A stretch of 64,000 nt of DNA, taken from assembly GCF_029167105.1 (NCBI RefSeq), contig NZ_JARFML010000023.1, forward strand, positions 1 through 64,000, given 5' to 3'. Of the stretch, positions 34,376-42,615 are shown piece after piece; the stretch's first letter is position 1; every line of letters starts with the position of its first letter. This stretch comes from Bradyrhizobium yuanmingense. GTDB lineage: Bacteria; Pseudomonadota; Alphaproteobacteria; Rhizobiales; Xanthobacteraceae. A program made the translations under genes and the position numbers. The notes beneath the pieces were generated by a model. The model was not told the DNA's origin. It did no database searches and saw only the letters and a list, made by a program, of their open reading frames with translations.

Positions 34376-35199
34376 CAAAACTGCAGGGAAAGGTCGCGCT
34401 CGTCACCGGCTCGGGCCGCGGCATCGGGCGCGCGATCGCGCTCAAGCTCGCGCGCGAAGGCGCCAGGGTGGTCGTCAACGATCTCGATGCCGAGCCCGGC
34501 AACGCCGTGGTGGCGGAGATCAAGGCGATGGGCGGCGACGCCACTGCCGTGAACGGCAGTGTCTCGGAAGCGGGTTTCGCCGATCGCTTCGTCGGCGCCG
34601 CGCTGGACAAGTTCGGCGGGCTCGACATCATCGTCAACAATGCCGGCTACACCTGGGATTCCACCATCCAGAAGATGACCGACGAGCAGTTCCAGGCCAT
34701 GCTCGACGTCCACCTCGTCGCGCCGTTCCGCATCCTGCGCGCCGCCGCCGAGCCGATCCGCGTCTTTGCCAGGAAGGAAGCCGAGGAAGGGCGGGAGGTG
34801 TTCCGCAAGGTCGTGAACATCTCCTCCATCGCAGGCCTCTACGGCAATGCCGGTCAGGCCAGCTATTCCTCGGCCAAGGCTTCGCTGATCGGACTGACCC
34901 GAACCATGTGCAAGGAGTGGGGCCGCTACAAGGTCAACGTCAATTGCGTCGCCTTTGGCCTCATCAACACCCGCCTGACCCAGCCGATCGAGGCGCAGCA
35001 GAAGACCATCGACGTCGCCGGCCGCGACATCAAGGTCGGCGTGCAGCCGCACATGCTCGAAGCCATGTCGCGCATGATCCCGCTCGGCCGCGGCGGTACG
35101 CCGGAAGAGGCGGCCGACGCCGTCTATCTGTTCTGCAGCCCAGAATCCAATTATATCAGCGGTCAGGTGGTCGTCGCCGGCGGCGGCCTTATTGTCTGA
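34372..35199 (+). CDS. SDR 3-hydroxyacyl-CoA dehydrogenase (HSD17B4-like)
   Basis: 275-residue classical SDR with TGSGRGIG (12-19), NNAG near 90 and Tyr165-x3-Lys169 in YSSAK. Its sequence and 275-residue length resemble the dehydrogenase domain of peroxisomal multifunctional enzyme type 2, which oxidises (R)-3-hydroxyacyl-CoA. With the adjacent MaoC pair it reproduces MFE-2 as separate subunits. The ATG overlaps the preceding stop (ATGA); the end runs slightly past the upstream frame of the next gene. Confidence 0.9.
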   Translation: MTKLQGKVALVTGSGRGIGRAIALKLAREGARVVVNDLDAEPGNAVVAEIKAMGGDATAVNGSVSEAGFADRFVGAALDKFGGLDIIVNNAGYTWDSTIQKMTDEQFQAMLDVHLVAPFRILRAAAEPIRVFARKEAEEGREVFRKVVNISSIAGLYGNAGQASYSSAKASLIGLTRTMCKEWGRYKVNVNCVAFGLINTRLTQPIEAQQKTIDVAGRDIKVGVQPHMLEAMSRMIPLGRGGTPEEAADAVYLFCSPESNYISGQVVVAGGGLIV

Positions 35200-35212
35200 G
35201 AGCGAGGCGCTG

Positions 35213-36358
35213 ATGCAGTACCGATCGTCCTGGATGACCGAAGAGCTCGACGTCTTCCGCGACCAGTTCCGCAAATATCTCGCCAAGGACCTGGCGCCGC
35301 ATGCCGAGAAGTGGCGTGAGCAGAAGATGGTCGACCGCTTCGCCTGGCGCGGGCTCGGCGAGATGGGCGCGCTGCTGGCGAGCGTGCCGGAGGAATATGG
35401 CGGCCTGGGCGCGACCTTCGCCTATGACGCCGCCGTGCTCGACGATCTCGAGAGCACGGTGCCGGAGCTGACCACCGGCGTCTCCGTGCACAGCGCCATC
35501 GTCGCGCATTACATCCTCAACTACGGCTCGGAGGAGCAGAAGAAACGCTGGCTGCCGAAGATGGCGTCCGGCGAGATGGTCGGCGCAATCGCCATGACCG
35601 AGCCTGGTACCGGCTCGGACCTGCAAGCGGTCAAGACCACGGCGAAGAAGCAGGGCAATTCCTACGTCATCAACGGCCAGAAGACGTTCATCACCAACGG
35701 CCAGGCCGCCGATCTCGTCATCGTGGTCGCGCGCACCGGCGAAGCTGGTGCCAAGGGCATTTCGCTGATCGTGGTCGAGACCGCGGGCGCGGACGGATAC
35801 AAGCGCGGGCGCAACCTCGACAAGATCGGCCTGCACGCCTCCGACACCTCGGAGCTGTTTTTCGACAACGTGACCGTGCCGCCGGAAAACCTGCTCGGCA
35901 AGGAGGAGGGCCAGGGTTTTGTCCAGTTGATGCAGCAATTGCCGCAGGAGCGGCTTGCGCTCGCGGTCGGCGCCGTCGCCTCGATGGAGCGCGCGGTCAA
36001 GCTCACCACCGACTACACCAAGGAGCGGAAGGCGTTCGGCAAGCCGCTGATGGATTTCCAGAACACCGCCTTCACGCTGGCCGAGCGCAAGACCGAGGCG
36101 ATGATCGCGCGCGTCTTCGTCGACTGGTGCATCGAGCGCCTGGTCGCGAAAGACCTCGACACCGTGACGGCCTCGATGGCGAAATATTGGTGCTCGGAGA
36201 AGCAGGTCGAGACCGCCGACGAATGCCTGCAGCTGTTCGGCGGCTACGGCTACATGCAGGAATACCCGATCTCGCGCATCTTCATCGATTCCCGCATCCA
36301 GAAGATCTATGGCGGCACCAACGAGATCATGAAGCTCTTGATCGCCAGATCCTTATAG
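35213..36358 (+). CDS. acyl-CoA dehydrogenase
   Basis: 381-residue flavoenzyme making the 2,3-double bond of an acyl-CoA. It has the FAD/substrate motif AMTEPGTGSDLQAVKT (about 127-142), the C-terminal QLFGGYGYMQEYPISRIFID and the catalytic Glu in IYGGTNEIMK (about 364-373). The ATG at 35213 is preferred; an in-frame TTG at 35192 overlaps the SDR gene. Last gene of the thiolase operon. Electrons would go to ETF. Confidence 0.92.
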   Translation: MQYRSSWMTEELDVFRDQFRKYLAKDLAPHAEKWREQKMVDRFAWRGLGEMGALLASVPEEYGGLGATFAYDAAVLDDLESTVPELTTGVSVHSAIVAHYILNYGSEEQKKRWLPKMASGEMVGAIAMTEPGTGSDLQAVKTTAKKQGNSYVINGQKTFITNGQAADLVIVVARTGEAGAKGISLIVVETAGADGYKRGRNLDKIGLHASDTSELFFDNVTVPPENLLGKEEGQGFVQLMQQLPQERLALAVGAVASMERAVKLTTDYTKERKAFGKPLMDFQNTAFTLAERKTEAMIARVFVDWCIERLVAKDLDTVTASMAKYWCSEKQVETADECLQLFGGYGYMQEYPISRIFIDSRIQKIYGGTNEIMKLLIARSL

Positions 36359-36374
36359 ATCAGGTCGCTGTCGA

Positions 36375-37394
36375 TCACCGCGCGCGCCAGTCGCGCGGCC
36401 GGCAGCCGAAGCGCTGCTTGAAGCGGCGGGTGAAGTGGGACAGGTCCGAGAAGCCCCAATCAAAGGCGATCGAGCCGATCGCCTGGCCCGCCTTCGCGGG
36501 ATCGCTCAGGTCGCGTGCCGCGCCGTCCAACCTGCGGTCCATGACGTAGTCCGAGAATGTGGTACCCGCGCGCTCAAACAATTTGTGCACGTAGCGCTCG
36601 CTGATACCGATGGCACGTGCGACGTCCGCAACCGCGAGGCGCTGCTCGGAGAGGCGCTCATGCACGGCGCGGCGGAGCGCGAGCGCGGTCGCATCGGCAA
36701 AGCTGGCGGCTTCGGCCGTCTGCGCACGCGAGCGGCGCGACAGGCTCAGCGCAACGAGGTCGAGCAGCACGCCGAACAGCCTGACGGCTTCGCCTTCGGT
36801 CATCCGCAGCGCGCCGGCATTCAGCGACCGCGCGGTCTCGACGATGAGATGGCCGACGAAGGGATCGTCGGACACGCGCTCCACCTTGAAGTCGAACGAC
36901 GGTGGCAGCCGATCACGCAGCTCGCGCGAAGGCACCCAGAAGGATGCAACATGCAGCGTCGGGCCGCGATCATGCAGCAAGGTCACTTCCCGGTCGCTGT
37001 CGCAGATGCCGACCTGGCCGCGCGACAGGCTGACGTCACAGCCGCCCTGGACCATGCGGCAGCGGCCGGCGAGCTTGAAGTTCAGATAGAAGCAGCTTTC
37101 GGTCGACGCAGCGATATCCGCGCGCGAGCGAAGCACGGTGTGCTCGGGAAAGACCACGCGGTTGATCGCACCGCTGCCGATCTTGATCGCCTCGACCTTG
37201 GCCGGAAAGCGCGAGGTGGTTGCCGATTCCGGCGTCAGGTTCATGAAGGCCTGGCAGATCGCTTCGCGATAGTAGGAGAACTGCTCCTCGGGCCGCGTCT
37301 CGCCGGTGTCCCAGACCAGATGACGGGGCCGGCTTTCGGAATTGAGCTGCTCCATCAGTTCGCTCCAGGACCAATCCGGTTCAGCGTCAGACAA
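36375..37394 (-). CDS. AraC family regulator
   Basis: 339 residues. An AraC-binding-like N-terminal domain (about 40-210, with CFYLNFKLAGRCRMVQGG) precedes two helix-turn-helices at the C-terminus (AVADVARAIGISERYVHKLF and IGSIAFDWGFSDLSHFTRRF). This architecture is that of FeaR/NphR-like activators of aromatic or nitrile catabolism. It converges on the acyl-CoA dehydrogenase gene and is divergent from an esterase gene at 37517, its nearest likely target. Confidence 0.9.
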   Translation of the reverse strand: MSDAEPDWSWSELMEQLNSESRPRHLVWDTGETRPEEQFSYYREAICQAFMNLTPESATTSRFPAKVEAIKIGSGAINRVVFPEHTVLRSRADIAASTESCFYLNFKLAGRCRMVQGGCDVSLSRGQVGICDSDREVTLLHDRGPTLHVASFWVPSRELRDRLPPSFDFKVERVSDDPFVGHLIVETARSLNAGALRMTEGEAVRLFGVLLDLVALSLSRRSRAQTAEAASFADATALALRRAVHERLSEQRLAVADVARAIGISERYVHKLFERAGTTFSDYVMDRRLDGAARDLSDPAKAGQAIGSIAFDWGFSDLSHFTRRFKQRFGCRPRDWRAR

Positions 37395-37516
37395 GCGCGC
37401 AACGCGCCCAGCGGTTCAGTATGGCGGCAACAACGACGTCGACCGGTGTTCAGCCGGCAAATCCAGACAAGGTCATCGCCGCGCCGATCTAAGCAGTCTT
37501 CCAAGGGAGCCACAAT

Positions 37517-38242
37517 ATGTCGACCTACGTTCTCGTCCATGGCGCCTGGCACACAGGTGCCGAGCTCGAGCCGGTTGCCGCGCCGATCCGCGCCGCCGGC
37601 CATCAGGTCCATACCCCCACCATCAAGGGCAACCGTCCGGGCGATGCCAAGACGACCGGGTTGAAGGAAGCGGTTCAATCGATCGCCGACTACCTCGCCG
37701 AGAACGATCTGAAGGACGTCGTCCTGCTCGGCCATTCCTATGGCGGCATGGTCATCACCGGCGTTGCCGATCTCGCGCCCGAGCGCATCCGCCGCCTGGT
37801 CTACTGGAATGCCTTCGTGCCCAATGACGGCGAATGCCTCAACGACATGGTGCCGCCGCATTATATCGGGCTGTTCGACGCCATCGCTGCAGAGCGCGGC
37901 GACGGCTCGGTGGTGCTGCCCTTCCCGATCTGGCGCGAGGCCTTCATCAACGATGCCGATCTGGAGACGGCGCAGCGCGCCTACGAGGTTCTCAATCCGC
38001 ATCCGCTGGCGACCTTCACCGACACGATCACGCTGAAGACCAATCCGGCCGAGATGCCGCTGGCCAAATCCTACATCAACTGCACCGAAGACGTCGCGCT
38101 GCCGCACAGCCATGGCTGGCATCCGCGCCTGTCGGAGAAGCTCGGCCTGTTTCGCCTGGTGCAGGTCGCGGGAAGCCACGAGCTGTGCTTCTCAGACCCC
38201 GCGCGGCTCGCCAAGGCGATCATGGAGGCGGGACGCGACTGA
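37517..38242 (+). CDS. alpha/beta hydrolase, methylesterase/salicylate-esterase-like
   Basis: 241 residues. N-terminal VLVHGAWHTG forms the oxyanion hole, nucleophile Ser74 is in GHSYGGM, and a late His is in AGSHELCFSDP (about 218). The shape is that of the plant methylesterase/hydroxynitrile lyase group (PF12697), and bacterial members hydrolyse small esters. AAGGGAG is the ribosome site. Divergent from the AraC gene. Confidence 0.87.
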   Translation: MSTYVLVHGAWHTGAELEPVAAPIRAAGHQVHTPTIKGNRPGDAKTTGLKEAVQSIADYLAENDLKDVVLLGHSYGGMVITGVADLAPERIRRLVYWNAFVPNDGECLNDMVPPHYIGLFDAIAAERGDGSVVLPFPIWREAFINDADLETAQRAYEVLNPHPLATFTDTITLKTNPAEMPLAKSYINCTEDVALPHSHGWHPRLSEKLGLFRLVQVAGSHELCFSDPARLAKAIMEAGRD

Positions 38243-38286
38243 TCGGCATATCGCGGCCCGTCGATCGGACGTTGGCTACGACGGGA

Positions 38287-39171
38287 TTATTTCATCCGCT
38301 TGTCAGCGGCGACGAAGTCGATGAAGGTGCGCACTTTCGCGGAGAGGTATTTGCGGCTCGGGTAAACCGCGAACAGCTTTCCGGTGAAGATGATCTTCTC
38401 GGGCATCACGTGCTCGAGCCGTCCGGCGGCGATGTCGGCGGTGACCAGCCATTTCGGCAGGAAGGCGAGGCCCATGCCTTGCAGCGCCGCCATATGCAGC
38501 AGCGTCTCGTTCCCGCTGCGCAGGACCGGATTGAGCTTGATGGCTTCGGGGCCGCGCTCGCCCTCGAACGAGAAACTCTCTCCGGGATAAAGCGCGTAGT
38601 GCAACAGCGCGTGACCGGCGATGTCGGCGAGCCCTTGCGGGCGTCCTACGCGTTTGAAGTAGGCCGGCGCGGCGACCATGTAGAACGGAATGTTGGTGAT
38701 CGGACGTGCGATCAGCGCCTCGTCGGGCGCGGCCGTCGCGCGCAAGGCGAGATCGAATCCCTCTTCCACGAGGTTGACCAGCCGTCCGCTGAGGTCGACG
38801 TCGAGGCGTACCTCCGGATAGCAGGCCTGATAGTCCGCAAGCACGCCCGCAAACATCGCGTTCGCCATCCACACCGGTGCGGTCAACCGCAGCGTGCCGT
38901 GCGGGACGACGGTCGCGTTGCTGACGGCGGCCTCGACCTCGTCCAGCGAATCCAGCATCTGCCGCGCCTGCTCGAAATAGAGCGTGCCGCTTTCACTCAG
39001 GCTGACGCGCCGGCTGGTCCGGTTGAGCAGCCGCGTGCCGAGCCGCTTCTCGAGCTGCATCACATGCTTGCTCGCCATGGCGGGCGAGATGCGCAGGCGC
39101 TCTGCCGCGGTCACAAAGCTCTTTAGCTCGGCAACCAGGCAAAACACCCTCATGCTGACCAGAGAATCCAT
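38287..39171 (-). CDS. LysR family regulator of the doxX operon
   Basis: 294 residues. Winged helix at 1-60 (LKSFVTAAERLRISPAMASKHVMQLEKRLG) and an effector domain from about 90, of the DmlR/PA-type cluster with TSRRVSLSESG. Divergent from doxX with about 100 bases between starts, so it most likely controls the doxX-dsrE-tlpA genes. ATG 39171 was chosen; a TTG at 39201 would add ten residues. Confidence 0.88.
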   Translation of the reverse strand: MDSLVSMRVFCLVAELKSFVTAAERLRISPAMASKHVMQLEKRLGTRLLNRTSRRVSLSESGTLYFEQARQMLDSLDEVEAAVSNATVVPHGTLRLTAPVWMANAMFAGVLADYQACYPEVRLDVDLSGRLVNLVEEGFDLALRATAAPDEALIARPITNIPFYMVAAPAYFKRVGRPQGLADIAGHALLHYALYPGESFSFEGERGPEAIKLNPVLRSGNETLLHMAALQGMGLAFLPKWLVTADIAAGRLEHVMPEKIIFTGKLFAVYPSRKYLSAKVRTFIDFVAADKRMK

Positions 39172-39273
39172 GAAATCATCAACACCGGAGAAATGAACCA
39201 ATCCCGAAGCGGATAATGATCAAAGATTGGGAAACTATCAAATGGTGGCGACGCTCACATTCTGGAGACCATC

Positions 39274-39702
39274 ATGTCCACCACCACCTTCGAGACCCCC
39301 GCCCCGGGCCGGGCCCTCCGCATCGGCCTCTGGGCCGCGCAAGTCCTGCTGGCCTTCGTCTTCATCTCGGCAGGGTTAGTGAAGTTCACCACCCCTATTC
39401 CTCAACTGGCCGCGATGATGCCCTGGGCCGGGCAGTACTCCGAGACCTTCGTCCGCTCCATCGCGCTGGTTGATCTCGCCGGTGGGCTCGGCATCCTCCT
39501 GCCCGCCCTGACGCGGATCCTGCCGCGGCTGACGGTGTTGGCTGCACTCGGTTGCGCGGTGTTGCAGGTCATAGCGCTAGTCTTCCACCTCTCGCGCGGC
39601 GAAGCTGACGTTGTACCGCTCAACGTCGTCCTGCTCGCGCTCAGCCTGTTCGTGCTGTGGGGGCGGAACAAGAAGGCGCCGATCGCGCCGCGTCAGTTCT
39701 GA
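39274..39702 (+). CDS. DoxX family membrane protein
   Basis: 142 residues with four membrane helices (about 18-38, 62-80, 86-106, 112-130) and the DoxX opening FISAGLVKFTTP. DoxX proteins are linked to quinone/thiol redox and, in archaea, the related DoxD is part of thiosulfate:quinone oxidoreductase. GGAG precedes the ATG. The next gene starts 12 bases after its stop. Its neighbours (DsrE-like and TlpA-like exported proteins) fit a redox or sulfur role. Confidence 0.88.
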   Translation: MSTTTFETPAPGRALRIGLWAAQVLLAFVFISAGLVKFTTPIPQLAAMMPWAGQYSETFVRSIALVDLAGGLGILLPALTRILPRLTVLAALGCAVLQVIALVFHLSRGEADVVPLNVVLLALSLFVLWGRNKKAPIAPRQF

Positions 39703-39714
39703 CCGGCGGCGGCG

Positions 39715-40173
39715 ATGATCTCAGCCAAGAGATGGTCCCGCAGGGGCCTGCTCGCCGGCACCGCGATCCTCACGGCCGGCGGCACCGCGGCCAAGGAGGA
39801 TCGCCTCGCCGAGGGTGTCGTGATCCTGATCGACAGCAACGAGCCCTATGTCATGGGGCACGCGATCAGCTACTCGGCCAATCTCTCCAAGCATTTTGCC
39901 GAGAGGGGCGCGAGATTGTTGATCGAGGTCGTCGCCAACGGCAAGGGCATCGACGTCTTCCGCGCGGACAAGACCCCACTGGGCGAGCCGCTCGCGACGC
40001 TGCGGCAGTCGCTGTCCAACCTCACCTACAGCATGTGCGCCTCGTCCAAGGCGATCGCAGAAGCCAAGGAGCAAGTCTCGATTCCGCTGATACCCGGTGC
40101 GATCCTCGTCCCATTCGGCATCGGACGCGTCGTCGATCTGCAACTGAAGGGCTGGGCCTACATTCATGCGTGA
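39715..40173 (+). CDS. exported DsrE-like protein
   Basis: 152 residues. The N-terminus MISAKRWSRRGLLAGTAILT carries a twin-Arg export signal. The rest follows the DsrE/DsrF alpha/beta fold: VVILIDSNEPYVMGHAISYSANLSKHF, LLIEVVANGKGIDVF, and a single Cys in NLTYSMCASSKAIAE (about 106) at the position where DsrE-type proteins carry a sulfur-relay Cys. DsrE proteins bind or pass sulfane sulfur. Overlaps the TlpA-like gene by eight bases. Confidence 0.75.
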   Translation: MISAKRWSRRGLLAGTAILTAGGTAAKEDRLAEGVVILIDSNEPYVMGHAISYSANLSKHFAERGARLLIEVVANGKGIDVFRADKTPLGEPLATLRQSLSNLTYSMCASSKAIAEAKEQVSIPLIPGAILVPFGIGRVVDLQLKGWAYIHA

Positions 40174-40762
40174 GACTGCGCACGAAAGCGGCCTGATGCT
40201 GTCGCGGCGATCGATCCTGATGGCCGCGCCGGCTCTTCTCGGCGTCCTGCGTACAGCCCGCGCGCAGGACAGCTGGCCGCCGGTGTTCGAAGCCGGCCGC
40301 AACCAGTTCACATTGGTGCGGCCGCACGCGCCGATGCCGCAGCTCAGGCTTCAGGACGTCAGCGGCCGGGACGCCGTCGTGGCGCCGAAGCCGGGCCGCA
40401 TCACATTGGTGAACTTCTGGGCGACCTGGTGCGCGGCCTGCAAGCTCGATCTTCCAATGCTCGCACGCCTTGCAGGATCGCGACCGGCCAAGCTCGACAT
40501 CGTCGCGATCTGCACCGACACCAAAGACTTGCGCAAGGTTCGCGCGTTTCTCGGCGGCCTCGCCGTGCCAAACCTTGCCTGCTATGTCGATGCCTATGGC
40601 ACGACGGCGCAGGCATCGACCGAGACGTTCTCGATTCTCGGCATGCCCATCACCTATCTCGTCGGCACCAGCGGACGCATCGAAGGCTACATCATGGGCG
40701 CGCCCGACTGGCTCTCGCCGGCCGGCGCGCAGCTGCTGCAATTCTATCGCGAGCAAACCTGA
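40166..40762 (+). CDS. exported TlpA-like thioredoxin-fold protein
   Basis: 198 residues. A Tat-type leader (LSRRSILMAAPALLG, residues 12-26) is followed by a thioredoxin fold with FWATWCAACKLD (Cys89, Cys92) and the cis-Pro region GMPITYL. The WCAAC active site differs from the WCxPC of classic TlpA. It would reduce disulfides or handle persulfides in the periplasm, plausibly with the DsrE-like partner. Start may be 40166 (overlapping dsrE) or ATG 40196, which places the twin Arg nearer the N-terminus. Confidence 0.85.
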   Translation: MRETAHESGLMLSRRSILMAAPALLGVLRTARAQDSWPPVFEAGRNQFTLVRPHAPMPQLRLQDVSGRDAVVAPKPGRITLVNFWATWCAACKLDLPMLARLAGSRPAKLDIVAICTDTKDLRKVRAFLGGLAVPNLACYVDAYGTTAQASTETFSILGMPITYLVGTSGRIEGYIMGAPDWLSPAGAQLLQFYREQT

Positions 40763-40763
40763 T

Positions 40764-41906
40764 CTAGTTCGGATGCCACCAGCGGCCGCCGATGACGACG
40801 CCCTCCGAGACGATCTTGCGATTCCCCGTCAGGTGCTCGCCGACGACGTCTTCGTAATCGAACTGGCCCTGCTTCACCGAAATCAGCGTGGCGTCGCCGA
40901 CGCTGCCGGGCTTGAGGGTGCCAAGCTCGGGACGCCGCAGCGCCATCGCCGCATTCACGGTCGAGGCCGCGATCACATCCGGCAGCTCCATGCCCATGCA
41001 CAAGAACTTCGACATGGTCGTGACCTGGTCATAGGCCGGGCCGTCGATGCAGAGCTGATGGATGTCCGAGGAAATCGTGTCCGGATAGAAACCATTGGCC
41101 AGCATGGCGCGCGCGGTCTTGAACGCGAACGAACCCTTGCCGTGGCCGATATCGAACAGCACGCCGCGCTCGCGCGCCTCCAGCACCGCCTTCTTCACGG
41201 TGCCTTGCGCCGTCGCCGGCGTGTTCGGAAAGGGACGGAACGCGTGGGTCAGCACGTCGCCGGGCCGCAGGCGGGCCAGCACGTCCTCATAGCTCGGCGG
41301 CGGATGATCGATATGCGCCATCAGCGGCATGCCGACCTCGTTCGCGACCTCGAGCGCGATGTCGAGCGGCACCGCGCCCGAGGTGCCCGACGAATGCAGG
41401 CCCACGCGCACCTTGATGCCGACGACGAGATCGCGGTTGGCATCGGCCACCTCGGCCGCCTCGATCGGATTCATCAACCGCAGCTCCTCGCTCTCGCCGA
41501 CCATGATCCGGTGCGAGAAGCCGAAGATGCCGGCATGCGAGACGTGCAAATAGGCGAGGATGCGGACCTGGCTCGGCTCGATCACGTGCTTGCGGAAGCC
41601 GGCGAAATTGCCGGGGCCGGCGCTGCCGGTATCGACCGCCGTGGTGACGCCGGAGAGGCGGCAGAACTCCTCGGCGTCGATGCCGAGCGACGTGCCGCCC
41701 CAATAGACATGGGTGTGCAGATCGATCAGCCCCGGCGTCACGATGAACTGTGAGACGTCGCGCACATCCGTCCCCGGATCGGCCTTGAGCCCAACGCCGA
41801 TCGCAGCGACCTTACCGCCCGAAAATGCGACATCCGTCACGGCATCGAGCTTCTGCGAGGGGTCGACCACGCGGCCGCCGCGCAGGATCAGGTCGAAAGG
41901 CATCAT
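40764..41906 (-). CDS. amidohydrolase/deacetylase family metallo-hydrolase
   Basis: 380-residue TIM-barrel hydrolase with metal motif DLHTHVYWG (His64, His66), likely further ligands in VGIKVRVG (Lys) and HIDHPPPS, and an N-terminal dihydroorotase-like urease alpha domain (LILRGGRVVDPSQKLD). The family (EF_0837/AHA_3915 type) removes acyl groups from amino acids or hydrolyses cyclic amides; the substrate is unknown. It converges on the TlpA gene. It stands alone. Confidence 0.87.
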   Translation of the reverse strand: MMPFDLILRGGRVVDPSQKLDAVTDVAFSGGKVAAIGVGLKADPGTDVRDVSQFIVTPGLIDLHTHVYWGGTSLGIDAEEFCRLSGVTTAVDTGSAGPGNFAGFRKHVIEPSQVRILAYLHVSHAGIFGFSHRIMVGESEELRLMNPIEAAEVADANRDLVVGIKVRVGLHSSGTSGAVPLDIALEVANEVGMPLMAHIDHPPPSYEDVLARLRPGDVLTHAFRPFPNTPATAQGTVKKAVLEARERGVLFDIGHGKGSFAFKTARAMLANGFYPDTISSDIHQLCIDGPAYDQVTTMSKFLCMGMELPDVIAASTVNAAMALRRPELGTLKPGSVGDATLISVKQGQFDYEDVVGEHLTGNRKIVSEGVVIGGRWWHPN

Positions 41907-42031
41907 GGTCTCCGGATGGGGCAGTGCGGTGGGGCCGGCATCTCGGCCGGGCCGCGAGGGAGGAAGCGGTTCGCTTCTAGCAATTTTTGCGCCGACCGGC
42001 GTCGCAAACTGCGACGGTTGGCCATGAAAAA

Positions 42032-42108
42032 TGGCGATCCCGGGAAGACTCGAACTTCCGACCTACGGTTTAGGAAACCGTCGCTCTATCCGGCTGAGCT
42101 ACGGGACC
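42032..42108 (-). tRNA. tRNA-Arg (anticodon CCU)
   Basis: On the minus strand a full cloverleaf is visible. The acceptor is GGTCCCG paired with CGGGATC, with a D arm (GCTC/GAGC), the anticodon stem ACGGT/ACCGT with loop TTCCTAA, a T arm GGAAG-TTCGAGT-CTTCC, discriminator G and an encoded CCA at 42034-42032. CCU reads AGG Arg codons, rare in this GC-rich genome. A T5 run follows at once, then a CGTCGC-AAACT-GCGACG hairpin at 42000-42016 that may end transcription. Confidence 0.95.
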
Positions 42109-42243
42109 GCGGAACCCGGCGCTGCAGGTTCGGCCCCCTCATAGCAGAGCAGGATACGGTTCGCCAGCCGCAAGGCGGGCAATCGTCAACTTGAATAAGG
42201 AGGCTGTACAATCGCTTCCAGATCGACCCTGCGGAGCAGCCAC

Positions 42244-42603
42244 ATGATCGAAAGCATCAGCGCCATCACGCTCGGCACCCATGACATGGGGCGCGCCGTG
42301 GACTTCTACCGTTCGCTGGGATTCGAGCTCCTCCATGGCGGCGAAGCCGCTGCATTCACGAGCTTCCGCGCCGGGACCGGCTACCTCAACCTGATTGCGC
42401 AGCCGGACGACAAACGTTGGGCTTGGTGGGGCCGCGTCATCTTCTACGTTGCCGACGTCGACGCGACCTTTGAGCGCGCCTGCGCGGCCGGATGGCGGCC
42501 GTCGACAACCCCGCGCGATGCGGAATGGGGCGAGCGCTACTTCCACCTCACCGACCCCGACGGTCATGAACTCAGTTTCGCGCGGCCGCTGCGCGGCGTT
42601 TGA
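42244..42603 (+). CDS. VOC/glyoxalase superfamily protein
   Basis: 119 residues, one vicinal-oxygen-chelate domain: SISAITLGTHDMGRAVDFYRSLGFELL at the start and YFHLTDPDGHELSFARPL at the end, with His/Glu candidates for metal binding. Such small VOC proteins act as dimers in isomerase, dioxygenase or antibiotic-binding roles. No partner genes help to decide. It converges on the TctC gene. Confidence 0.85.
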   Translation: MIESISAITLGTHDMGRAVDFYRSLGFELLHGGEAAAFTSFRAGTGYLNLIAQPDDKRWAWWGRVIFYVADVDATFERACAAGWRPSTTPRDAEWGERYFHLTDPDGHELSFARPLRGV

Positions 42604-42615
42604 AGCGGCAGCCGG

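Noticed and set aside
42032..42108. tRNA-Arg as an integration (att) site of a mobile island
   Set aside because: I see no integrase gene and no repeated copy of the tRNA 3-prime end in the window.
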